64,000 nucleotides of DNA, from positions 32,886,660-32,950,659 of the forward strand of contig NC_089279.1 in NCBI RefSeq assembly GCF_963678975.1, in the 5' to 3' direction. Origin of the DNA: Dysidea avara (lineage: Eukaryota > Porifera > Demospongiae > Dictyoceratida > Dysideidae). The stretch's first letter is position 1. Every line of letters begins with the position of its first letter. This document shows, piece by piece, positions 50,101-57,386 of this stretch. The notes below the pieces were generated by a model. That model saw only the letters and a list, made by a program, of their open reading frames with translations, was not told the origin of the DNA and ran no database searches. Position numbers and translations under genes: made by a program.

Positions 50101-53100
50101 TAAAGGATAATAACAGTGAATGGTGTCACATCTACATCAACACTTAATCTGGTTATGGAAGGCAACTGTCATCCTTTCCTTGACTTGCATAATATACTGT
50201 ACTCCTTCACTATATTAGTCTTTAAGTGTCTCTGTATACCGGAATATTTAAATGTAGTCCCATCTTAGGGATTTTCTGTAGCTGAGAATATGAGAGTGGA
50301 TAATATTTCCAGTCATCGTTGTGGTTGGCCTGCTTTGGTGACTCAATCTACTGTATTAGTCCAGTGGTATATGTCTACTTATCATCTCAGGCCTAAATGA
50401 GTCCAAATTGTATACACAAAAGTTACCAGCTCTGGGATTTTTTCTTTGTATTTTAGTAGTAGATCGTATTAAGTGACAAACTATTATAACACATTACATA
50501 ATGATTATTGACATATCATATTACACTCCCTAGCTAGATGTTTATCATTTGTACTAATAGAATTTTATGGTCAAACAATTTGTCTCTGTTGATGGAAACT
50601 CAATAGATGTCGATAGTGTGGATCTGTAGAGTTGTGTGCATCTACCCAGTAAATATGTGGGAAACTGCTGAAACACTGTTAGGTGATACTGATACCCAGC
50701 AAAAGCAGATACACAGAGCCTGTTTGCCATATGTAAATGTTTCACTTATGCATACCATCAGCTATCAACTGTGAAATTTGTTGAAACAGACATCACAGAG
50801 AGTTACGTTACAATATCATGTTGTGTGTCTCTAAGAATACATACGCTCTGTTTTTCATGACATACTCTGAGGTGTTATCCACCAATAGTGGCTAGTATGC
50901 TACATAGTATTGGAGATACCGTATAGCGTAAGCCTATTATAGAACACATTTTAACGTATTGTGGTTATATTACATCATAACGCATCAGACAAAGAAACTT
51001 AAGTACACCCTACTACAGATTAGTAGGGCTGTACTGTACAGTACTAGCTGTAGTAGGCTGTAGCATGCATCCTGCCCTACTACAAACTTTGTGGTTACAT
51101 AATTGGCTTATGATAAGACTAACATTAGTTGTGTATTGTTAGTAACAAGAAGCTTTCACTATGTACATAAATGTAACTAGTATTTGCACTATCAATTTCA
51201 ACCGTGAGGATCTCATCACATGCTCACAATACGTATGCTACGAATCATCCATATTGGTGTTGATCAGATTTATCAAGTGAGTGTACAAACTATTGAACAA
51301 AAGTAAGAAACTGCAAAATTCAACACCCATGCTTATCCTACAATTTAGATAGTGGCATATGAATTCTATGAAACTGTTAATTATAGTATGTTATGAGCAA
51401 TAGAGTGTATGTATATAATCTTAACACAAGCCTTTGTAAACTTATTTCAATTGTAATAACCATATATGGTGAGAAATATTTGCGGATATTCTACTTCAGT
51501 GAATCTTCTCTCCTTACGTATTAATATGCCTAAAATATGTATACCAATGTTTGTGTTGTATAGGATAGCCGGACGGATAAGATGTAATTTGCCGGTTTAC
51601 TTTTTCCTGGTATACGATATGCAATACATTCACACTTCACCACTTGGTGGCTATGCTTTTACCCTACAAGTAGATTTGATGTTTGTGTGTGTGTGTGTGT
51701 GTGCGTGTGCGTGTGTGTCTGCCTGCTTCCCATAGCAGAAATGCTTGTAATGCATGTGGTTAATAGAAAACATCATATTGAAAGCCTCATTGTTTTGATA
51801 CAGTCAGCAAACAAAACATTGGTCAATCCACCCACATGAATTTGCCTATGTCATCAGTTGCAACATAAACTTACACACACCCTATCCACCCACTGTTTCT
51901 GTGAAACTCACTCCCACTTTTTTTTTCAATAAGACCAGTCCACCTCTTTATGATGGCCATATCAGTGCTCTTCATGATAAGGCCACCTGATTCTATATTT
52001 CAATCGGTGATGTATTAATAATGCGGCTTCCACTATACCAGGATACTAGTAGTCTACATGGTGAAGCCTGAGTAAGATGCCTACATTATGAGATGTTGAG
52101 ATGAGCTGTTACATAGTTACGCTACTAGATAAAACTTTTTTTAGAATAAGGAAGAGGCTTCACAGAACAAGGAAAAAATGTATACAATGTGCCCAAATGT
52201 AATGAATTGTAGTGCTTAGTGGCATTTCTTGTGAAAACCTTGTATATATCATAGTCTTTATTAGAACAAACCAATTATATTATGTGCACAAAATATACAA
52301 GTGTGTTGTAGTACAAATGTAATGACACATGTCGTCTATTATACTATAAGGACTTCGAAGTCTAATAAATATTGGTAGTACAAAGACTGTTTGCTTGAAA
52401 CAGAGAAATTGCACGTTCATACACCATGATTCATCCAGCAACACATGTACAGGTCATTACGGTCACAAGATATTGGTGGACTAAACTTGGTCAAGGATAA
52501 CCACTGGCATGATGTGTCTCATGACCTTTTATTATCTCACCATCATAGTGTTTGTTTAATGTTAATTTTAGCATGTGGGGTGTTACCCTTTATAACTAAT
52601 ATTATGTAATTTGTTTTGATTGTCTAATTTGTGATATCCTTCTCAAGAAAAACTTTTATTTCAATATCAATTGATTGATGCAGCTTAACTTCCCCAGTTT
52701 CTTTCCCTTGCTACACTTTGTTTGGAACACAAATTAAATCATTATGAACTCCATTCTTCTGTATCGGCTGTGATGAAGCCTGCTAGCTGTAGTACCCTTA
52801 TAAGGCCATGTTTTGTATGCCTAATCACCTAAAGTGATTGCCCTCACATTTTAAACTTCCTATCTGTACACCAACATGCTGTGTAAGTGTGATATATTTA
52901 TAGTAACAACCACTACACAGGGACCAGCCCAGATCTTGGATAACCTTAATATGCCATTAATCTTTAATTTGTTTATTATTGGAAGCCTATGTGTATATCC
53001 TATTGTTGAAGAGATAAGGATAATTGTATCACCTTCTAGTACATGTGAACATTGTGTACGACGTATGGACCATCACTGTCCCTGGATCAACAATTGTGTT

Positions 53101-55887
53101 GGAGAGTTTAACCAGAAGTACTTTGTATTGTTTACGGTGAGAGATTCAGTGTGTGCACGTTTGTGTGTGTGTGTGTGTTTAGTGTTAGTGTAGCATAGTA
53201 TACGTGTATGCATACATATCAGTAATCTGAAATTTTTATTTACATTACATTTAAGTAATCAGGTTATTGTTTAACTAAAATTTCTAATGTACTGTTACTG
53301 TGAAGTAGAAAGGTTCGCTGCTACCAGGGGTCTTAATGTGTGCACATACATACAAACAGTACTACAGTATGGATGCAGGTGTCCCTATTGTGTGTGGTTC
53401 TGTTCCATTTACAAGCTTGTTTTTTATGGAAGAGATACTTTGACAGAGTGTGTATGATGTGTACTGCTGTGACCAGTTTGTAAGAATTAGTTTTGTAGTC
53501 CTTGTAAGATAATTTTCTGGGTTGCTTGTTAATGCACTGATGATGACTTAATATGTTGTAGGTTAGTGTAAATATTACAGTGGTGATGTACTTAGATAAA
53601 AAGCTTTGCTGAAGCCATGGAAATATTTTTAAATAGTGTGTGTGGGGGTAGTGATGGTACTGTGTGTCTGTCTGTCTATGTGTCTGTGTTTGTGTAGTGT
53701 GTGGGTGTAAATGTTTGTGTGTGTGTTTGTGTGTACATGCATATGCATGCATGCACACATTTGTACATGCATGCATGCATAGTTTGTGTCCAGTGTTGTG
53801 TGTGTTATAACATATATTTCTTGTTCTCTGCTAGTTCTATGTGATGCTGGTATCATTCCATGGACTAGCGACCATCGTAGTCTTCTTCTTCTTTTGTCTA
53901 AGTACAGAGTTCAATGGTAAGTCACCCTGAAACAATAACAAAACACTTATCACTTTCTATACCCCCCCAGGCTGTGACGCATGGCTACCGGGTCCACTGA
54001 TATTTGTACTAATGATCCTGGGGGTGTTTGAAGGATTTCTGTTTATTTTATTCACTTGCACAATGTTCTGGTCACAAGTCTACTCAATTTGTACTGATGA
54101 AACTGTAAGTGTTGACATGGCATAGTTGACATCATTTATGGTACAGGGTTACACTTAAGATGTTTTTTTGGCTTAAAATGAAAACCACATGGAAGCAGCA
54201 TATGGGAAGTGTATTGACCTAAATATGTATTGTACATCCTGTGAGAATTATCATGTACTTCTGTACACAGGTTCGTTATACCATAATATTATCATTAATT
54301 TGGTGAGAAGTTAGCCCACATCTTCACATGTGCCTGCATCCTGTCACTAACCTAAGATCACCTGTTAAGGCTACAGAAGTGCTAGGATTCTTGGGAATAT
54401 TGTTTCTTTGAAAAGCTTTTGAAAACAAATAGTCGAGAAACTAAAGAATGGACAAACCACTAAATAATGTGTTTTTCTTAACTAAGTAGTCAGAGAAAGC
54501 ACAAGCTACACAGAGCTCTGACGGATGCTTACCAAGATGTATCCCTTTACTGTAGTATGATAGTGTTGTATGTAGCTATAAAAGTTAGCAAAATGTACTT
54601 CCTAGCCGTCAGTACCTTGTTAAGTGTGGTATATTTAATTTTCACCACCAACAGTTTTTACTATTGGATGTTATGTCACATACTTCAGAAACACCCCTAG
54701 TATTGTAAAAATAAAAAAGGACCATGAAGAAAAAGGATGCAGGATTTTATCGTGCCAGCTTGGTTTGTGAAATTTGTCAAGTCAGCACATCTCCAGTACA
54801 CACACACACACACACACACACATACACTGAAGTACTTTGTACTAACCTTGCAACATAAATGGTTTATTGTTTATTTAATTTCTTTTTGATCTGATTTGAG
54901 TAAGCAAATATTTCCTGCAGTTCCCTTGGGACAGAGTACACATGACGTGCATGTTTCCTGATCCAATCACTCCCTGATTTCATTATTTAACCTTAAATGT
55001 TATTCATTCTCTAAATACAACCAATAATAGAGGTTATATTGGAGCCATAGTGGGTTATAATGAACAATAAGGAAGAACTACCATGATATAGTGTTTGACA
55101 GTAAATATCAGCTGTTAACAGTTACCCAGCGCACATAATGGGATTATTAAAATTTTATTACAAGCAAGGTTATGTATTATGTATCTTTTGCCAATCTGTT
55201 TTAGGATTCTAACATTGAGTTGTAAGTGCTTAAATAAGATTGTTACTACAGTAGTGTAGATTCTAAACTCCCACAGGATGTGTTTCCTATAGCAAATGTA
55301 ATATTTGTTCCTGAAGCACCCAGAAGTGCACCCATAGAATGGATTCCCTGCTCCCCCCTTGATGCATGACACCAATAAACTGTTAGCCTATTCATCTCAT
55401 ATGGTTGAAATATCAAATCATTGTAACATGTGTGTCTTTATGTGTAGCATTAGCGTGTGTGGGTCTTCTTGTGTTATTGTAAGACTTGTCTGTTTGGGAC
55501 TTATTGTGTTGTTGTTATAGGGAATTGAATCAATCAAGCATGAGCAAAGAGAAAGGATTTCTTGGTTAGTTCAACACACATCTACCATTACAATAACCAT
55601 ACCCTTGGCTCCAAACTAGTATTACACTTGTTATAATGACACCATTGAAATTAAAACTTTATCAGGGCAATTTTAATATGATCTGAAAAGTAAAAATATC
55701 AAATTTAATCATGTAGTTGTAGTAGTTCTATTATGATTATTGGTTTATGATTTTATCATTTTATTGTAGGAAAGAAGCATTGTATGAAGTGTTTGGAAGT
55801 CCTTGCAGTTTCAGCTGGCTCAATCCTTTCGTCCCACCTCCATCATTAGTAATGTATTTGAAACATTGTACACCTATGAATGTATAG
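29409..55887 (+). CDS. ZDHHC3/7: DHHC palmitoyltransferase, ZDHHC3/7 type
   Basis: S-acyltransferase that moves palmitate to protein cysteines, expected in Golgi-type membranes. Exons: 29409-29648, 29699-29820, 53040-53136, 53835-53916, 53971-54104, 55521-55564, 55770-55887, all with GT-AG borders and matching phases; total 837 nt, 278 residues. Two membrane segments lie in exon 1. Exons 2-3 form the Cys-rich domain, from [16 protein letters not shown] to the active-site DHHC in [16 protein letters not shown], followed by NQKYF. Two further membrane segments are in exons 3-5. The conserved TDETGIE sequence after the last one is as in animal ZDHHC3 and ZDHHC7, and a C-terminal NPF motif follows. 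The split DHHC domain spans an intron of 23.2 kb that carries minus-strand collagen genes. The 3' end lies 79 bp from the stop of the convergent phosphatase gene. Confidence 0.92.
30329..30808. mobile_element. Fold-back element in ZDHHC intron 2
   Basis: Ends TACTAGCAAGAGTA / TACTCTTGCTAGTA are inverted. Further in, the arms share GATTAATGATT and GATATTTCAGTAATTGTTCG with their reverse complements. The unique middle (30420-30700) has an open frame on each strand but no recognised protein. Confidence 0.65.
31260..31840 (-). repeat. Copy of composite repeat: 'R' segment plus fold-back
   Basis: R segment 31260-31610: the minus-strand frame has a Cys-rich stretch ([15 protein letters not shown]), then STSAI and NMD, matching the 18980 copy. 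Fold-back 31621-31840: arms of about 90 bp begin AACTAGAGTAGGGACC and include GTACTGAAACAAGCTGGAGT, nearly perfectly inverted. Confidence 0.6.
31841..36997. other. ZDHHC intron 2, 5 kb without recognised gene
   Basis: No coding sequence supported. Small items: an 18-G run at 33779-33796; a tRNA-like B-box near 34391; motif copies ACTCTAATAGA(A/G)CA at 36179-36225 (inverted at 35232-35244). Open frames at 34554-34898 and 35140-35451 lack family features. Confidence 0.4.
34376..34420 (-). repeat. tRNA-like internal promoter motif, possible SINE fragment
   Basis: The minus strand reads GGGTTCAATCCC followed by TACCTAGGTC, a good match to a pol III B-box and tRNA T-arm loop. The T stem pairs imperfectly and no convincing A-box or cloverleaf was found upstream, so this is at most a tRNA-derived SINE or decayed tRNA. 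Confidence 0.25.
36998..37229 (-). pseudogene. Collagen copy E: fused exon-2/114-bp-exon fragment
   Basis: The 5' half is exon 2 of the family ([40 protein letters not shown]). The collagen part then jumps into the 114-bp exon type ([16 protein letters not shown]), with a frame change at the junction. There is no membrane exon within several kb upstream and no Cys-rich exon downstream. It is a dispersed fragment in ZDHHC intron 2, closest in its PEAG insertion to copy F. Confidence 0.8.
37262..37680 (+). repeat. Copy of composite repeat: fold-back plus 'R' segment, inverted orientation
   Basis: Fold-back 37262-37430 (AAAAATTAGGAATTTTAAG at the left; GATCCCTAATC... at the right; GTGGACGTTTAATCC in the middle), followed by R-type sequence (TTGTTTGTTTACTTTTTTGC, CCATTACATAGCATTACAAA). 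Confidence 0.5.
38145..39245 (-). pseudogene. CDC6: Intronless, frameshifted copy of CDC6 (retropseudogene)
   Basis: CDC6 is the AAA+ ATPase that loads MCM helicase at replication origins. The minus-strand reading gives, in three frames in turn: 39245-39036 with Walker A GPPGTEKT; 39046-38276 with Walker [11 protein letters not shown], the sensor-1-like [26 protein letters not shown] and [14 protein letters not shown]; and about 38280-38145 with the C-terminal LESRGLL and NILTSKLS before a stop. Order and spacing match animal CDC6. No introns interrupt it, at least two frameshifts break it (near 39040 and 38280), the second Gly of GTGKT is Glu, and the segment usually following sensor 1 (the LTDRILPRL-like region) is missing. 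No poly(A) remnant was noticed. Function is very unlikely. Confidence 0.85.
39561..39702. mobile_element. Fold-back element, 142 bp
   Basis: Inverted arms GTTAGACACC..GACCAA..GGAACTAAGCGATTTAGTAACC and reverse complement flank a GC-rich centre (CGAGCGCAGCGAGAGCGC). Related words (GGTTACTAAAT, GATTTAGTAACCC) recur at 40003-40066. Confidence 0.65.
40095..40632. mobile_element. Fold-back element, 538 bp
   Basis: Left end CAG(A)TATTTTTCGTACCTAACGTTGT and right end its reverse complement with few changes. The arms extend about 180 bp, including CCAGACCC..GCGT.AATCTTGTCATAG and TTATAAGTGCA. Non-coding centre. Confidence 0.7.
40633..41576. other. No gene seen; 20-C homopolymer at 40901-40920
   Basis: 3' side of copy F. 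Contains an uninterrupted C20 run followed by A and C8. 41437-41465 resembles 28200-28245 (CTCACTACC.TGAGTCTTGATAT). Confidence 0.5.
41928..42597. mobile_element. Mutator-like (MULE-type) non-autonomous element inside copy F last exon
   Basis: The 9-bp direct repeat TTGGTATTC flanks it (41919-41927, 42598-42606); sister copy G has this site once, uninterrupted. Inverted ends: GGGTTGTACTAAAAGCCGG (left) and, reversed, GGGTAGTGCTAAAAGCTGG, continuing with GAAYGGAAYAGAAC. A 9-bp duplication with GGG ends fits Mutator-like elements; Merlin (8-9 bp) is an alternative. The 670-bp body has no recognised transposase. Confidence 0.78.
43325..43780 (-). repeat. Copy of composite repeat: 'R' segment plus fold-back, in intron 1 of copy F
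   Basis: R segment about 43325-43575 ends GGTTCACCAGTCATAATAAT and AAGTAAACAAACAAGTATA. The fold-back 43577-43780 has arms AAAAATTAGGAATTT, AAAAAGTAGGGAAACAATGG and GGGATTAAATGTCCAC inverted. Same order as at 18980 and 31260. Confidence 0.6.
44130..44172 (+). repeat. (TTG)n microsatellite upstream of copy F
   Basis: About fourteen TTG units 65 bp upstream of the copy F start codon. Shorter GTT-rich tracts sit at the same place upstream of A, B and G, so it is an ancestral, length-variable tract of the promoter or 5' UTR. Confidence 0.85.
44874..45048 (+). other. Open plus-strand stretch co-duplicated with the collagen flanks
   Basis: In copy F's flank a frame runs from near an AG (44872-44873) to the stop at 45048 and reads [19 protein letters not shown], then EADIPESY, and ends RGVIHQ. 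The same frame starts in the flanks of A (5568 on), B (15461 on) and G (50717 on) but is cut short there. It could be the relic of a 3' exon of a gene head-to-head with the ancestral collagen gene, or chance. Family not recognised. Confidence 0.25.
45049..46302. other. Remaining flank between F and G; hairpin at 45706-45759
   Basis: Flank homology to A and G fades after about 45450. 45706-45759 is an inverted repeat (GCACTACAATTTAGCCATTAT and near-reverse complement). 46090-46300 is 3' flank of copy G and matches sequence 3' of D. No gene supported. Confidence 0.5.
48006..48459. mobile_element. hAT-like MITE in intron 1 of copy G
   Basis: Ends CAGGGGTGGATCCAGG and, inverted, CAATGGTGGATCCAG. 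It interrupts sequence that in copy A (4214-4240) reads on as TTTGCAGCACTCTCAG. The flanking repeat is only GCAG-like, so the target duplication has decayed. No coding capacity. Confidence 0.65.
48529..48712. mobile_element. Fold-back MITE of the GTGATAAAAAGTAGTGAAAC family
   Basis: Left arm GGATCCAAGTGATAAAAAG..AGTGAAACAAGTGATGA; the right arm is the reverse complement with small changes, ending CATTTGGGTTCC. Relative of the fold-back parts at 19430, 31621 and 43577. Confidence 0.6.
49967..51716. repeat. Segmental duplication, upstream flank of copy G (partner 4790-6546)
   Basis: Near-identical to the upstream flank of copy A over about 1.75 kb, ending in a GT microsatellite at 51683-51716. 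Copies A and G are 45 kb apart, and G lies inside the ZDHHC intron while A does not. Confidence 0.75.
51717..53039. other. 3' end of ZDHHC intron 2, no gene seen
   Basis: AT-rich intron sequence ending in the acceptor ACCTTCTAG before the DHHC exon. No supported genes or elements. Confidence 0.5.
53137..53834 (+). other. ZDHHC intron 3 with GT/TGTG microsatellites
   Basis: Contains (GT)n at 53159-53178 and a long impure TGTG/TGTC tract at 53635-53800 ending in GCATGCATGCA words. Antisense His/Thr-rich frames are artefacts of these repeats. Confidence 0.7.
54105..55520. other. ZDHHC intron 5, no gene seen; (CA)n at 54797-54822
   Basis: Plain intron sequence with one CA microsatellite and no further features that I can support. 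Confidence 0.6.
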
Positions 55888-55966
55888 ATTTGAATTGTAA
55901 AAAAAGTATTTAAAAATAATAATTTATAAAATTTACAGTTTTGTGCGTATATAGAGGAGGAATTGA

Positions 55967-57148
55967 TTAAAGTTTGGTTTGGAGTTTTTTGAGCTCTTCA
56001 GACGATTCAAACTGCTTCAGTACTGTCATAAATTCTGGATTTGGTTCGGCCATCTTACGTCTTTCCTTTACCAATGCTAGTGCATCATCTCTACTCATCT
56101 TATTGATAGCCATGATGTAGGCAACGACAGCTGTTGCTGAACGTGATTTCCCCTAAAATACACAAAAGACAAGTAGTACCGTTGTCAAGAGGCTTGGCAA
56201 GGTTTCATACATATGTACAAGTACAATAGAACAACAGTAATGTGTAATGTTAAACCTACACCATGTAGAATCCTTACATTCTGAAACCATGCATTTTAAA
56301 TGACATTGCTCGGACAGTCACTAATTGTAAAGGACATACACATAGCAACATCAAGAGTCATCTATTGATATGTTTTAAAATTCCCTGAAATATAAGGTAT
56401 CATTCCTAAACAAATTCCCCAATAATTGCCACTACTATGGTCATTTAAGTGCTCATCCTATAGAATTTCAGTCGTTGTTGCATAGCCTATATTATCAACA
56501 CACCCTATATTGGTAAGGCAACTCACCTGGGCACAATGTACAAGCACAGAGCTGCCACTGATACGAGCTGTATGGATGAATTGTACACATTCTACTAAAT
56601 CCTGTAGTGGTATTTGAAATATTGTACTATCCATCCAGTCTGTGTTAAGAAATTTTATGTGGAGTTCCTTTTTGGCCTTGTCCACAGCTTCCTTTTTAGC
56701 AAACAACATTACAGCCCACACAAATCATTGTGTTGACTCACCAAATATTTTGGTCCAAATATTTCAAGACCCTTGGCAGTATTCACTATAGACGAAACCT
56801 TTTGATCTTTCAGGAACCCTTGATTCATGACCGCCCGATACCCACCTAGATACAAACCACCCCACTGGTCAGTTACATCCAACACACAACTTGGCACTTT
56901 TTCTCCTTGCTGAGAATACTCCAGTGCCTGAATAAATAAGAATACATGAAGATACAACCTAAATTGCTGTATTTTAGTACCTTGAGTAACATTTGGTCAT
57001 CTCGAATGCTAGCTGCACTGTGCTTGGTGATAAGCTTAGAACAGTCCGTACAAATATTCGGCTTTAAGAAGTGAGGTCGGAATTCTGGGCAAGACGCTTC
57101 CCCGGTGAGGTGCGCCTGACTCAACAGTTGAGGATCAGTAACCGGCAT
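55967..57148 (-). CDS. Dual-specificity protein phosphatase with N-terminal Cys/His motif
   Basis: Cys-based phosphatase for phospho-Ser/Thr/Tyr. Exons on the minus strand: 57148-56981, 56927-56742, 56691-56527, 56152-55967; all introns phase 0; 705 nt, 234 residues. The intron between exons 2 and 3 is only 50 nt. The catalytic loop HCAQGKSRS is split by the last intron: Cys171 as nucleophile, Arg177 binding phosphate; Asp136 or Asp139 (TDWMD) is the likely general acid. The fold begins with GGLYLGG near residue 80. Residues 20-43 form C-x2-F-x-P-H-F-x5-C-x2-C-x6-H, a possible zinc-binding segment. The start ATG is the first in a frame with no better upstream ATG. The stop lies 79 bp from the ZDHHC stop; the start lies 238 bp from the divergent Regnase-like gene. 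The exact DUSP subfamily is not clear to me. Confidence 0.85.
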
Positions 57149-57386
57149 CGCGTGAGTAGTATTTGAAGTGTATACGGAATTTCTTGGAATTCGTAACAAT
57201 CCCTCTTGTCGGCGCGTCGCAGGGGTTTCCCATTCGCTTTCGGTTTCAGTTTTGTGGTTTTTAGTTTAATAACAAGGGCGGACCACCGCAGACTGCTCTT
57301 ATTTGTATGCTTTCAATAACCTACGGTGCTAGCTTCGTAAATACGCTCATTACTTAGTCGCCATGATGTGGTATTAAACTGTCGAG
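57149..57386. promoter_or_regulatory. Probable bidirectional promoter
   Basis: 238 bp separate the start codons of the minus-strand phosphatase gene and the plus-strand Regnase-like gene. This stretch must hold both 5' UTRs and any core promoters. It is more GC-rich than the surroundings (CTTGTCGGCGCGTCGCAGG) and no TATA box is evident. Confidence 0.5.

Noticed and set aside
53333..53856. Antisense His/Thr/Cys-rich frames
   Set aside because: Produced by TGTG/TGCATG microsatellites in a ZDHHC intron.
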